A stretch of 64,000 bases of DNA from an uncultured Carboxylicivirga sp. (GCF_963668385.1 NZ_OY764327.1:930001-994000), one strand, 5' to 3'. Numbered from the stretch's first letter, positions 25,389-35,299 are shown. A program made the numbers and translations. The notes: generated by a model from the letters alone, not told the origin.

Positions 25389-26300
25389 ATGTCGATAGTA
25401 GTTAAAAATATTGAGAAATATTTTGGTCAGCAAAAAGCTCTTAACCAGGTTTCGTTCGATATTAAAAGTGGTGAAATTGTTGGATTCCTGGGCCCTAATG
25501 GAGCCGGAAAATCAACTATGATGAAAATTATTACCGGTTTGCTCAACCAAACCGAAGGAAGCGTTGACGTTTGTGGATTAAGCAATCAGGAAATTAATAA
25601 AGACTATCGACGCAAAATAGGATATCTGCCCGAACATAATCCTCTGTACCTCGATATGTACGTTAAGGAGTACTTGAAAATGGTTGCAGGAATTTATAAA
25701 CTCCCCAACCCAAAAGAACGCGTATTGGAGATGATTGAATTAACCGGTTTACAACAAGAACAACACAAAATTATTAGCAGTTTATCGAAAGGATATAGAC
25801 AAAGAGTAGGTTTGGCTCAGGCTCTGATTCATAATCCTGATGTGTTGATTTTGGATGAGCCCACCACCGGATTAGACCCTAATCAGATTCTTGAAATCAG
25901 AAACCTCATCACCAATATTGGTAAAGAAAAAACTGTGATGCTCAGTACTCATATCATGCAAGAGGTTGAAGCCATTTGTGAGCGGGTTATCATTCTTAAT
26001 AATGGTAAGATAGTTGCCGATTCACCTGCATCGCAACTCGACAACTTAAAGGGTGAATCTGAAATAATTGTGAAAGTAGAGTTTGACAAGGAATTGGATT
26101 CTGAATTACTTCGTAATATCGAAGGAGTTCAATCTTTGGAGCAAAGTGCACCTTTTACTTTTCAGATTAAATCGAGCACAAAAACAGATATTCGCCCCGC
26201 CATTTTCAATTTTGCTGTTCAAAACAACCTCATTATTTTAGAAATGTCGAGAGAAGAAATGGGATTGGAAGGCCTATTTCATCAGCTTACTCAATCATAA
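25389..26300 (+). CDS. gldA: Gliding-type ABC transporter ATP-binding subunit GldA
   Basis: A 303-residue ABC ATPase. Walker A is G-P-N-G-A-G-K-S (about 35-42), the signature L-S-K-G-Y-R-Q-R, Walker B V-L-I-L-D-E-P, and the H-loop S-T-H-I-M-Q-E-V-E. A C-terminal extension of about 90 residues fits the DrrA/GldA subgroup. In Flavobacterium johnsoniae GldA works with the permeases GldF and GldG in gliding. No gldF or gldG is adjacent, since the next gene, cls, is convergent, so they must be elsewhere, or this may serve another ABC-2 exporter. Confidence 0.75.
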   Translation: MSIVVKNIEKYFGQQKALNQVSFDIKSGEIVGFLGPNGAGKSTMMKIITGLLNQTEGSVDVCGLSNQEINKDYRRKIGYLPEHNPLYLDMYVKEYLKMVAGIYKLPNPKERVLEMIELTGLQQEQHKIISSLSKGYRQRVGLAQALIHNPDVLILDEPTTGLDPNQILEIRNLITNIGKEKTVMLSTHIMQEVEAICERVIILNNGKIVADSPASQLDNLKGESEIIVKVEFDKELDSELLRNIEGVQSLEQSAPFTFQIKSSTKTDIRPAIFNFAVQNNLIILEMSREEMGLEGLFHQLTQS

Positions 26301-26331
26301 ACCTTTGAAGTTTTATACCATTTGATTAAAA

Positions 26332-27795
26332 TTATAACAACGGACTGAAGAGTCGTGCAAACGATTCTTTGGTTTTTTGCCACAACGGACGTTTTAACCA
26401 TTCTTCTAATATTACTTTCCGAGCCTCTAATAAATCATTCATAAAATATCCTTTTACCTCCCGGGCAGTTTCTTCGTTATAGATGAATGCGTTCACTTCA
26501 AAGTTCTGCTCAAAACTCCTAAAATCCATATTAGCCGTACCAATAATGCATAACTCATCATCAACCACCATCATTTTACTGTGTAAAAAGCCTGGTTGAT
26601 AATAGTAAAATTTCACCTCTGATTCGAGCATCTCTTTCAGATACGACTTGGTACACAAAGCTGTAAAATAAGCATCACTCTTTTCAGGTATCAAAATACG
26701 TACATCAACACCTCCTAGGGCTGCAGCTTTTAAGGCCAAAAGAACACTCTCGGTAGGCATAAAATAAGGTGTTGTAATATAAACATATTTTTGTGCCATA
26801 GAAATGGCCTGGTAAAGCCCCATCATTATGCCTGGCCAGTCGGTATCGGGGCCACTGGCAACAATTTGCATTACTTTATCACCAATAGGCTCTTTTTGTG
26901 GAAAATAACACCGCTCAGCAATATCTTTCTGACTCACAAAAAACCAATCGATTAAAAAAACAGCCTGTAATGCATTTACAGCATCCCCCTGAATCTGAAT
27001 ATGCATATCGCGCCAAATACCATACTCAGGACTGCCTTCGATGTATCGATTAGCTACATTATGACCGCCAACAAAGCCAATTTCGCCATCAACCACAACT
27101 ATTTTGCGGTGATTCCGATAATTTACTTTAGCTGTAAACGTAGGAAACCGCACTTGTAGAAAACTATAAGCTTCGATTCCATCGGCTTTCAATTTTTCGA
27201 AAAATGGCTTTTTTAGCTCCCAACTTCCCACATCGTCCACTAAAAATCGTACCTCAACACCTTCTTTGGCTTTTTCTCTTAAAATCTGAAGTATTTCATT
27301 TCCTATTTTATCCTGATCGAATATATAGAATTCGAGATGAATGAATTTCTTAGCATTACGCATTGCCTTGAGGATAGCATCAAAAGTTGCTATTCCGTTA
27401 TTCAAAACTTTTACCCGGTTACCAATAGTTAAAATGGAAGAAGAATTATTAAGTAGCAGTTGAACTAACTTTTTGTTCTTACTCAACTCCGGATAATCAT
27501 TCATCTCGCCTTCGGCCAACTTATAACTTTGCGAGTGAGCCAGATCGGTAAGTAAATCGTGATTCTTGAGTCCTTTACGGGCAATTATCTTTTCCTTACG
27601 AAGGTTTTGCCCAAAAAAGATGTAAAATACAATTCCTAGGCCAGGCAATAGCAACAAAACCAAAATCCAGGAAATAGCCTTTAACGGACTACGGTTTTCA
27701 TGCATAATCAGAATGACTATAACGAACATGGTAAAGAAATAGGCTCCTTTTACTATCGCTATCAGTGTAGGAGAAATACTATCGATGTAATCCAT
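26332..27795 (-). CDS. cls: Cardiolipin synthase
   Basis: A 487-residue phospholipase-D superfamily enzyme. Two N-terminal membrane helices (residues about 8-30 and 38-58, the second containing the P-G-L-G motif) precede two HKD catalytic motifs: H-R-K-I-V-V-V-D-G with G-G-H-N, and H-S-K-M-M-V-V-D-D with G-T-A-N-M-D. It condenses two phosphatidylglycerols into cardiolipin at the inner membrane. It is 40 bp downstream of ribD on the same strand and convergent with gldA. Confidence 0.93.
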   Translation of the reverse strand: MDYIDSISPTLIAIVKGAYFFTMFVIVILIMHENRSPLKAISWILVLLLLPGLGIVFYIFFGQNLRKEKIIARKGLKNHDLLTDLAHSQSYKLAEGEMNDYPELSKNKKLVQLLLNNSSSILTIGNRVKVLNNGIATFDAILKAMRNAKKFIHLEFYIFDQDKIGNEILQILREKAKEGVEVRFLVDDVGSWELKKPFFEKLKADGIEAYSFLQVRFPTFTAKVNYRNHRKIVVVDGEIGFVGGHNVANRYIEGSPEYGIWRDMHIQIQGDAVNALQAVFLIDWFFVSQKDIAERCYFPQKEPIGDKVMQIVASGPDTDWPGIMMGLYQAISMAQKYVYITTPYFMPTESVLLALKAAALGGVDVRILIPEKSDAYFTALCTKSYLKEMLESEVKFYYYQPGFLHSKMMVVDDELCIIGTANMDFRSFEQNFEVNAFIYNEETAREVKGYFMNDLLEARKVILEEWLKRPLWQKTKESFARLFSPLL

Positions 27796-27835
27796 CAGCC
27801 AAACTAAATTTGGATTAAGCTTAAGTTGTCAAAAG

Positions 27836-28897
27836 CTAAAATACAATATTATTGCGATACACATACTGACGGCTGTCACCAAATTCGGACTGTTCAACAA
27901 GTTTTCCATTGAAAACAGGTACTTTAATTCCACTTTCGAAAAAAGCATTACCAATATACTTATAGGCTTCATCCCAAAGATTATGTAATATGAAAGATTC
28001 AAGCGTGGTACATCCTCCTTCAACAATAACCGATTGAATATCTTTTTTCCACAATATATTTAGAATTTGTTCCGGCAGCTTTTGCTCAAAATCAACCTTC
28101 ACATACTCAATGTTATAATTCTTTTCATCCTTCACTGTATTTATTACCAAAGTTGGAAACTGATTATCCATTAAATGATAATCGGCTGTAAGCTGACACT
28201 TTCGATCAATTACAACACGTAAAGGCTGCGGGCCATTCCAATCTCTCACCGTTAACGATGGATTATCCTTTAATGCAGTATAAGTTCCCACCAATATTGC
28301 CTGCTCGGTAGTACGTTGCTGATGTACAGCCCTTCGAGCCCATTCATTTGTAATCCAGGTTGGCTTTCCAAACAAACTACTCTCGCGATCTAGATCTAAA
28401 AAGCCATCCAGCGTTTGAGCCCACTTTAAAATAACATACGGACGTTTTTTATTATGAAACGTAAAGAACCTGCGGTTTAATTCACGACTCTCGGCTTCTA
28501 GAATACCATACTCAACCTTTACTCCGGCTTTTTCCATCATTTCAACACCCTTACCAGCTACTTCCGAAAAATCATCGATGCATCCAATTACAACATGAGG
28601 AATTTTTTCATCAATAATCAGTTTTGAGCAAGGTGGCGTTTTGCCATAGTGTGCACATGGTTCAAGATTAACATACAAGATTGATTCTTTTAACAATGAA
28701 CGATCTTGCACCGATCGTACAGCATTTACTTCAGCATGAGGTTCGCCTGCTTTGCAATGATATCCTTCACCTATTATTTTACCTTGATGAACAATAACAC
28801 TTCCAACCATTGGATTAGAGTAGGTATGTCCTTCGGCCATTTGAGCCAACTGCAAACAACGTTGCATATATTTTTCGTGTATTGAAAGTGTATTCAT
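27836..28897 (-). CDS. ribD: Bifunctional riboflavin biosynthesis deaminase/reductase RibD
   Basis: A 353-residue enzyme catalysing the second and third steps of riboflavin synthesis. The N-terminal cytidine-deaminase-like domain has H-A-E-V-N and P-C-A-H-Y-G-K-T-P-P-C (zinc ligands). The C-terminal reductase domain has K-W-A-Q-T-L-D-G and the late V-E-G-G-C-T-T-L. ATG 28897 is preferred because it starts just before the deaminase domain; starting at 28930 would overlap the prmC promoter. It is divergent from prmC. Confidence 0.95.
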   Translation of the reverse strand: MNTLSIHEKYMQRCLQLAQMAEGHTYSNPMVGSVIVHQGKIIGEGYHCKAGEPHAEVNAVRSVQDRSLLKESILYVNLEPCAHYGKTPPCSKLIIDEKIPHVVIGCIDDFSEVAGKGVEMMEKAGVKVEYGILEAESRELNRRFFTFHNKKRPYVILKWAQTLDGFLDLDRESSLFGKPTWITNEWARRAVHQQRTTEQAILVGTYTALKDNPSLTVRDWNGPQPLRVVIDRKCQLTADYHLMDNQFPTLVINTVKDEKNYNIEYVKVDFEQKLPEQILNILWKKDIQSVIVEGGCTTLESFILHNLWDEAYKYIGNAFFESGIKVPVFNGKLVEQSEFGDSRQYVYRNNIVF

Positions 28898-28915
28898 CTC
28901 AGTTTTGTAAATTTG
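28882..28915 (+). promoter_or_regulatory. Probable promoter of prmC
   Basis: TAAATTTG at 28908-28915 matches TAnnTTTG. TTG at 28882-28884 lies 23 bp upstream as a partial -33. The start codon is 19 bp after the -7 element, and the region lies in the short gap with the divergent ribD gene. Confidence 0.5.
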
Positions 28916-28933
28916 CGCCACAAGATACAAAAA

Positions 28934-29788
28934 ATGGCGCTTTCAGGAATTCAACAATTTAAGACAACACTTGCCAACAGACTAATTAATTTATATCCCG
29001 AATATGAAATTAAGCAGTTTGCCAAAATGCTTTTACAGGAAGTTTTAAAAGTAAATGCCACGCAATTACTTTTATTGAATGATGATTGCCTGACTGATGA
29101 TCAAGCGGCTTTGTTGCAAAATATGACAGAACGTTTGGCTAATGCCGAGCCCATACAATACATATTAGGCCATACCGATTTTTACGATTTGGATCTTAAA
29201 GTGTCGCCATCGGTTTTAATTCCCCGCCCCGAAACCGAAGAACTGGTACATTGGATATTAAATGATAAAGAAATCAATAAAAACCGGATTCTGGATATTG
29301 GTACCGGAAGCGGTTGCATTCCGCTTGCCTTAAAAAGCAATCTTCGCAATGCCGAAGTTGAAGCATGGGATGTATCGGATGATGCCCTCAACATTGCTCA
29401 ACAAAATGCAAAGCAACTACAACTAGATGTTACTTTCAAAAAGGTTGATGTATTAACAGTTCAGTCGGTTAATAAACCATTTACATGCATCGTTAGTAAT
29501 CCACCTTATGTGCGAGAACTAGAGAAACCGATGATGGAGACGAATGTACTTGATCACGAACCACACCTTGCATTGTTTGTAGACGATAATGATCCATTAA
29601 TTTTTTACCGAACCATAGCCCAACTTGCTCAATCGGCTTTGGTTAAAAACGGCGCGCTATTCTTTGAAATCAATGAATATCTTGAACAGGAAATGACCGA
29701 ATTATTAATAAATACCGGTTATAGAGATATTGAATGTAGAAAAGATTTACAAGGCAAAGCCCGAATGATGAAGGCTATTCTTGCATAG
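28934..29788 (+). CDS. prmC: Release factor glutamine methyltransferase PrmC
   Basis: A 284-residue SAM-dependent methyltransferase that methylates the GGQ glutamine of peptide release factors. The helical N-terminal domain is followed by P-R-P-E-T-E-E-L, the SAM-binding D-I-G-T-G-S-G-C-I and the catalytic S-N-P-P-Y. Start ATG 28934; an upstream TTG reading from 28913 would begin inside the promoter. The end overlaps the convergent acpH gene by 14 bp. Confidence 0.95.
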   Translation: MALSGIQQFKTTLANRLINLYPEYEIKQFAKMLLQEVLKVNATQLLLLNDDCLTDDQAALLQNMTERLANAEPIQYILGHTDFYDLDLKVSPSVLIPRPETEELVHWILNDKEINKNRILDIGTGSGCIPLALKSNLRNAEVEAWDVSDDALNIAQQNAKQLQLDVTFKKVDVLTVQSVNKPFTCIVSNPPYVRELEKPMMETNVLDHEPHLALFVDDNDPLIFYRTIAQLAQSALVKNGALFFEINEYLEQEMTELLINTGYRDIECRKDLQGKARMMKAILA

Positions 29789-30362
29789 CCAGTTCTTGTT
29801 CGGCCATTGCTTTTACCTCATTAAAAAAGGCAATGAACTCGGAATTAAATTCGGTATTGAATATTTGCATTTGCTCTATGGCCCAATCGGTATGATCAGG
29901 TAAGGATGAATAATTCGACATTATTTCCAAACTACGACGAATACCCTCAACAGTTGCATAAGTTTCGAGCCTACGGCTCTTTATCATAAAGGGCAGAAAA
30001 CTTTTCACTTCCATTGGCAATTTAAAATAATTACGCAGTAGGTTTTTGTGCACTTTTGATACATACTTCGATAATGTAACATTGGCAAAAAGATCCCAGT
30101 TTTTACCCAGATAATGATCGTAAAACACGTCAATAATAATACCTGAATATCTACCATACTTTTCAGTAAGACGTTTGCAACTTTGCTTTACAATACTATG
30201 CGAATCAGTAAATGCATCAATTTTTCGATGCAGTAAAATACCCTTCTGAATATCGGGAGCGAACTTTAAATAACCGCGTCCTTTAACATGATCGCCAATA
30301 AAATTGCCAATCTGTATCATTTGATTATCTCCAGAAAGGTATAAATGAGCAAGAAAATTCAT
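29775..30362 (-). CDS. acpH: Acyl carrier protein phosphodiesterase (AcpH-like)
   Basis: A 195-residue protein of the ACP phosphodiesterase (DUF479) family, which removes 4'-phosphopantetheine from holo-ACP. The start M-N-F-L-A-H-L-Y-L-S and the H-R-K-I-D-A-F-T-D motif are characteristic; D-V-F-Y-D-H also supports metal-dependent HD-like chemistry. Length is normal. It is convergent with prmC (14-bp overlap). Confidence 0.85.
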   Translation of the reverse strand: MNFLAHLYLSGDNQMIQIGNFIGDHVKGRGYLKFAPDIQKGILLHRKIDAFTDSHSIVKQSCKRLTEKYGRYSGIIIDVFYDHYLGKNWDLFANVTLSKYVSKVHKNLLRNYFKLPMEVKSFLPFMIKSRRLETYATVEGIRRSLEIMSNYSSLPDHTDWAIEQMQIFNTEFNSEFIAFFNEVKAMAEQELAMQE

Positions 30363-30559
30363 GTTTATCCCTTTTAGGCTTTTAAATCAAAAACATTGGT
30401 TTTTGTTCAACATCTGATAGTTTTTTTACTTAACAAACATTAGGATGATGTAGCACAACACTCGGGTTAGTTCCGGTACAACATATCTTATTCAATACAG
30501 TTAATAATGGAATTTCTCATATTGTATTCGATGCATAAACCAACGTTTATACAAGCCAA

Positions 30560-30597
30560 TAAAAAAACAGAGCATACCAGTAATGGTCACCCCTGTT
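30560..30597 (-). terminator. Terminator after pdxB
   Basis: An imperfect hairpin (outer 5-bp and inner 3-bp paired arms between 30567 and 30597) is followed on the minus strand by a seven-T run (complement of 30561-30567). It lies 46 bp past the pdxB stop. Confidence 0.55.
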
Positions 30598-30642
30598 ATT
30601 CTATTCATTTATTTTTGATTCCCGTTTATAAAAATTAAGCCT

Positions 30643-31776
30643 CTACTTTATGCAGACCGAAACAAATCCGACACTCTTGAGAAGTTGAACCTGCTCTTCA
30701 CTCCCTTTTTTGAGAATAACGTTAAAAGCTTTGAATTCGCGACGCAAAGGATAATTACCTCGTTGCTTTTCAAATTCATCTACCTTCATGCGTAAACGAA
30801 TATTATCTTCCTTAACCGAGTAGGTATGAACACAAGCTTCAGCCAAAACCTGTTCATCACTTAGATATTCGCAATCAATTTCAAAATCGGCATTTTTAGG
30901 AACAGGAATGTTTTCAGGTTCCCAATTATCGAGGTTCAACTTAAAGAATTTACTAATTGCCTGAACGCTCATCATGGTACCATTTGCCTTTCCATCTAAC
31001 GAATAACCGGCAATATGTGGAGTTGCCAACCAAACCTTATTCATTAGTTCTTTATCTATATCGGGTTCCTTCTCCCAAACATCAAGAACAGCTTCGGCAA
31101 TTTGCTCATTTTGCAAAGCATCTTTCAAGGCATTTCCATCAATTACTTCACCTCGTGATGAGTTAATAACCAATGCCGTTTTTTTCATTTTTGATAATAA
31201 ACCCTCATCACATAAATGATAAGTACGGTCTTCTCCCTCTCGATTCAACGGCGTATGAAAAGTGATAATATCCATATCAGCCACAATATCTTGCAAGTTA
31301 AAAAACGTTTGATCCATTTCTTTTCGTGCACGCGGAGGATCTACTTGATATACTTTCATACCAATAGCCTCGGCTAATTTAACTATTCGGCTACCAACAT
31401 TTCCAACTCCAACAACAGCCAGCTTCTTTCCTTTTAATCTCCAACCTTTATCAATTACCAGCATACCAAAAACGGAGGCTACATACTGCTTAACCGACTC
31501 AGCATTACATCCAGGAGCATTGGTCCAGTTAATACCATTCTGTTCACACCAACTGGTATCTATATGATCGAATCCAATAGTTGCTGAAGCAATCATTCTT
31601 ACAGAACTATCCAGCAAACTATCCTTATTACATTTTGTGCGAGTTCGGGTAATCAAAGCATCAGCACCCTTAAGAATATCTTTGGTTATTTGAGCTCCAG
31701 GTAAATATGCTACTTCACAAACATTTTCGAATACACCCTGCAAAAAAGGAATTTTATCGTCAGCAATTATTTTCAT
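30643..31776 (-). CDS. pdxB: 4-phosphoerythronate dehydrogenase PdxB
   Basis: A 377-residue D-2-hydroxyacid dehydrogenase family enzyme that oxidises 4-phosphoerythronate in the DXP-dependent pyridoxal phosphate pathway. The NAD motif is V-V-G-V-G-N-V-G. The catalytic set includes N-S-S-R-G-E-V-I, the Glu in W-E-K-E-P and the His in A-T-P-H-I-A-G-Y-S. The C-terminal PdxB dimerisation domain of about 85 residues distinguishes it from phosphoglycerate dehydrogenase. In the 282 bp between its start and tkt I see only a weak 6-bp hairpin (32016-32036). Confidence 0.92.
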   Translation of the reverse strand: MKIIADDKIPFLQGVFENVCEVAYLPGAQITKDILKGADALITRTRTKCNKDSLLDSSVRMIASATIGFDHIDTSWCEQNGINWTNAPGCNAESVKQYVASVFGMLVIDKGWRLKGKKLAVVGVGNVGSRIVKLAEAIGMKVYQVDPPRARKEMDQTFFNLQDIVADMDIITFHTPLNREGEDRTYHLCDEGLLSKMKKTALVINSSRGEVIDGNALKDALQNEQIAEAVLDVWEKEPDIDKELMNKVWLATPHIAGYSLDGKANGTMMSVQAISKFFKLNLDNWEPENIPVPKNADFEIDCEYLSDEQVLAEACVHTYSVKEDNIRLRMKVDEFEKQRGNYPLRREFKAFNVILKKGSEEQVQLLKSVGFVSVCIK

Positions 31777-32058
31777 GTCTTCAAATTATACTCACAAAGG
31801 TAAACTTTTGCATTTCAGATAGCCAAAACAGATACATAAGTTTTGAAAACATATCTTGCTAAAAATGAATATCTCTAAAATTTAGCATCGTAATAAAAAT
31901 ATGTATTTTAGCCTTTGGTTTGAAAACTCATCTACTGTTGTGTATTTAAACAGCAATAGAAACAAACTGGTAAAAGTCTTTTTTAATCAAAAAAAAAGCT
32001 TTTTCTGGTAAGTTCCATCTGCCCTTAAGTCAGATGAAATCTCTAATTTAAAACTGTA

Positions 32059-34083
32059 ATGGACAAAAACATTTCGAAAAAAGCAGCTGACAACATCAGA
32101 GTATTATCAGCAGCAATGGTTGAAAAGGCCAAATCAGGACACCCAGGAGGTGCCATGGGAGGAGCGGATTTTATTCACGTGTTGTTTTCTGAGTATTTAA
32201 ATTATGATCCAAGTGACCGTAAATGGTTCAATCGCGATCGTTTTTTCTTAGATCCCGGACATATGTCGCCCATGCTTTATTCTGCACTGGCACTAACCGG
32301 TACATATTCAATGGAAGAACTTTCAAACTTCAGACAATGGGATAGTCCAACTCCTGGTCACCCTGAAGTTGACGTTGAGCGAGGTGTTGAAAACACATCT
32401 GGCCCTCTTGGACAAGGCCACACAATGGCTTTGGGTGCTGCCATTGCAGAGCGATTTCTGACTGCTCGTTTTGGCGAGTGGATGAGTCATAAAACATATG
32501 CGTTTATTTCGGACGGCGGAGTTCAGGAAGAGATTTCGCAAGGCACAGGTCGCATTGCCGGTAACTTAGGTTTAAATAATCTGGTAATGTTTTACGATTC
32601 AAATGACATTCAGCTTTCAACAACTACACATGATGTAACTGTTGAAGATACAGCTGCAAAATATGAAGCCTGGGGATGGGCTACCATGACTATTGATGGA
32701 AATGATCATGACGAAATTCGTAAGGCTTTGAATGCTGCCAATGCCGAAACCGAAAAGCCATTCTTAATTATTGGAAAAACCATCATGGGCAAAGGTGCCG
32801 TTAAAGAAGACGGTTCATCGTTTGAGAAAATGGTTTCAACTCACGGTCAACCATTGAGTGCTGCCGGTGCATCATTTGCCGATTCAATGAAAAACCTGGG
32901 AGCCGATCCTGAAAACCCATTCCAAATATTCCCTGAAGTTGCTGAAGCATACGCCAAAGTTAACGAGGAGAAAGCAAAGGTTGCAGCTGCTAAAAAAGCT
33001 GAACAAGCTGAATGGGAAAAAGCAAATCCTGAATTAGCTGCTAAGTTGACCAAATATGTATCAGGGGAAGCTCCTGACATTGATTATGCAGCTATTGAGC
33101 AAAAAACAAATTCAGCAACACGTGCCGCTTCGGCAACAGTATTGGCTGCATTTGCCGATCAGGTTGAGAATATGATAGTAATGTCGGCCGATTTGGCTAA
33201 CTCTGATAAAACAGATGGTTTCCTTAAGAAAACGACTATATTCAAGAAAAATGACTTCAGCGGAGCCTTCCTTCAGATTGGTGTAGCAGAATTAACCATG
33301 GGTGCAATCGCCAACGGTATGGCACTTCATGGTGGTGTAATTCCTGTTTGTGGTACTTTCTTTGTTTTCTCGGATTACATGAAACCCGCAGCACGAATGG
33401 CTGCTTTAATGCAATTGCCTGTTAAATATGTATGGACTCACGATGCGTTCCGTGTTGGGGAAGATGGTCCTACTCACCAACCTATTGAGCAGGAAGCTCA
33501 AATTCGTTTAATGGAGAAATTACAAAACCATCATGGACAAAACAGTATGTTAGTGGTTCGTCCTGCTGATGCCGATGAAACAACAGTAGCATGGCAAATG
33601 GCATTGGAAAATACTCAAACTCCTACAGCATTAATACTTTCGCGTCAGAATATTACTCAACTTCCTAACGGTTCTTACCAAACAGCTTTACAAGCTAAAA
33701 AAGGAGCCTACATTGTTGAAAAAGATGCAGACCAACCTGATATTGTATTGTTAGCATCAGGTTCAGAAGTAAGTACTTTGGTTGAAGGTGCAAAATTACT
33801 TCGCGATCAAAAAGGATTAAAAGTAAATGTTGTTTCTGTTATTTCAGAAGGCCTTTTCCGAACTCAGGACGAAGCTTATCAAAACACAGTTTTACCACTC
33901 AATGTAAAACGTTTTGGTATGACAGCCGGATTAGCCGTTACATTAGAAGGCTTAGTTGGAGCCAATGGTAAAGTTTGGGGCTTAAATCACTTTGGATATT
34001 CGGCGCCTTACACTGTTCTTGATAAAGAATTTGGCTTTACAGGCGAAAATGTATTAAAACAAGTATCTGAACTATTAGCTTAG
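32059..34083 (+). CDS. tkt: Transketolase
   Basis: A 674-residue thiamine-diphosphate enzyme of the non-oxidative pentose phosphate pathway, with all three domains in one chain. The N-terminal part has G-H-P-G-G-A-M-G, the ThDP/Mg region S-D-G-G-V-Q-E-E with Y-D-S-N-D-I, and the middle domain E-D-G-P-T-H-Q-P. The ThDP-binding consensus (usually GDG) reads SDG here. It is monocistronic, with a strong terminator directly after it. Confidence 0.96.
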   Translation: MDKNISKKAADNIRVLSAAMVEKAKSGHPGGAMGGADFIHVLFSEYLNYDPSDRKWFNRDRFFLDPGHMSPMLYSALALTGTYSMEELSNFRQWDSPTPGHPEVDVERGVENTSGPLGQGHTMALGAAIAERFLTARFGEWMSHKTYAFISDGGVQEEISQGTGRIAGNLGLNNLVMFYDSNDIQLSTTTHDVTVEDTAAKYEAWGWATMTIDGNDHDEIRKALNAANAETEKPFLIIGKTIMGKGAVKEDGSSFEKMVSTHGQPLSAAGASFADSMKNLGADPENPFQIFPEVAEAYAKVNEEKAKVAAAKKAEQAEWEKANPELAAKLTKYVSGEAPDIDYAAIEQKTNSATRAASATVLAAFADQVENMIVMSADLANSDKTDGFLKKTTIFKKNDFSGAFLQIGVAELTMGAIANGMALHGGVIPVCGTFFVFSDYMKPAARMAALMQLPVKYVWTHDAFRVGEDGPTHQPIEQEAQIRLMEKLQNHHGQNSMLVVRPADADETTVAWQMALENTQTPTALILSRQNITQLPNGSYQTALQAKKGAYIVEKDADQPDIVLLASGSEVSTLVEGAKLLRDQKGLKVNVVSVISEGLFRTQDEAYQNTVLPLNVKRFGMTAGLAVTLEGLVGANGKVWGLNHFGYSAPYTVLDKEFGFTGENVLKQVSELLA

Positions 34084-34097
34084 ACAAAAATAATGGC

Positions 34098-34137
34098 AAA
34101 AAAAGGAGTTGACTTCGTTAAATCAACTCCTTTTTCT
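34098..34137 (+). terminator. Terminator after tkt
   Basis: A 13-bp stem (34100-34112 with 34123-34135) with a 10-nt loop and terminal T-run. The A-run on the other side means it may also serve the convergent gene ending at 34157. Confidence 0.88.
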
Positions 34138-34156
34138 CTTCAGGTCAATCTCGATA

Positions 34157-35299
34157 TTAAGTTGTAAAAAGCAAAGCGGCTTTGACCATTAAGCGGTCAA
34201 AAGCCTCGTTGACCTGAGTTACCAATTTATTAGTAAGTACCGGAAACGGAGTTACATGAGAATAATTAAAATCAAAATCCCATTCCTCCACATTGCTTCC
34301 AGCTAAAGATTCCTTCACTTTGTCCGGTCTCATAACCGAATCTTTTTTCAACACTACAGATGTAAATCTATCTTTTATGGATGACAAATATTTTCCTTTA
34401 ACCTTTTTCAACCCATCCATAGAAAGCATACTCATAAATGCCTCGCCAAGAGCTGTATGATTTAATACATCATACAAAAAGTAATTATTCTGTGCATCCT
34501 TTTCTATTTCTTCCTTATAATAATACTGTATTTTACTAAAGGCCAAACTATCTAATATATACTTCGAAGTACCTTGCATATCAGCAAATGTGCTTCCACC
34601 ACAAAAATTAAATATTCTGGTATTTGAATAATTATCATCTCCGTAAGCCAGCATTAATATCTGTGTTAAAAAAGTACCTATCGAATAGGTAAATAGGTCA
34701 ACACTTGCACCTTTACTAAACAAAGGATGATTACCAGATTGAATAACCTTTGTAAGATCCAATAAATCGTTGGCAGCTTGATATCCTGATAACAAAAAAC
34801 GTTCAGGTTTTTCTGTCAGTCTTGAACTAATGGCAACATTAACCACACTAGCCTGACTTATCAAAGGGTCTGATAATGTTCTTTCTTTGACAAAACGGTT
34901 CATCATTCGAGGATTTCCCCAATCCTTTGGCGAACGATTCATATGATAAGCAATCGGAAAAAGAATAACCGGTTTACCTGTATATATGGCCAAAGTATAT
35001 GCCCAAGGCAAATATTTATCCCAAGTTCTTTCGTTTAATCCATGCAGCATAATAATGCATCCATTTGCCTTTTTATCTCCTATAGTGTTTATAACCGGAT
35101 AAGAAAAATGGTTATTAGGATTTTGATCCAACTGTTCTATATCAAATGAAGAATGAGCTTTGTAATCTATAGAATAACCATAAGCATGTGAATGAAACTG
35201 CTCAAAAGAAATTCCAAGGGCACTTCCATCAGGAGAGTGTGTGGCAGCTCCTGATGAAAACTGTGCCTTTAGAGTCTGATATAGATAAGAGTAGTTCAT
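34157..35299 (-). CDS. Alpha/beta-hydrolase-like protein (DUF6051 family)
   Basis: A 380-residue soluble protein that I associate with the Bacteroidota DUF6051 family. The core looks like an alpha/beta hydrolase: I-I-M-L-H-G-L-N-E-R (oxyanion region), F-T-Y-S-I-G-T-F as a nucleophile elbow with Ser in place of the usual GxSxG pattern, and N-Y-S-H-V-T-P-F-P with a candidate catalytic His near the end. It has no signal peptide, so it is cytoplasmic. The substrate is unknown. A -7-like element lies at 35401-35408. Confidence 0.7.
   Translation of the reverse strand: MNYSYLYQTLKAQFSSGAATHSPDGSALGISFEQFHSHAYGYSIDYKAHSSFDIEQLDQNPNNHFSYPVINTIGDKKANGCIIMLHGLNERTWDKYLPWAYTLAIYTGKPVILFPIAYHMNRSPKDWGNPRMMNRFVKERTLSDPLISQASVVNVAISSRLTEKPERFLLSGYQAANDLLDLTKVIQSGNHPLFSKGASVDLFTYSIGTFLTQILMLAYGDDNYSNTRIFNFCGGSTFADMQGTSKYILDSLAFSKIQYYYKEEIEKDAQNNYFLYDVLNHTALGEAFMSMLSMDGLKKVKGKYLSSIKDRFTSVVLKKDSVMRPDKVKESLAGSNVEEWDFDFNYSHVTPFPVLTNKLVTQVNEAFDRLMVKAALLFTT

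Noticed and set aside
31861-31930. TAnnTTTG-like sequence before tkt
   Set aside because: The best match has three bases between TA and TTTG instead of two.
32016-32036. Hairpin (6-bp stem) just upstream of tkt as a riboswitch or attenuator
   Set aside because: Short stem with a 9-nt loop, no T-run and no known riboswitch core; could be chance in AT-rich DNA.
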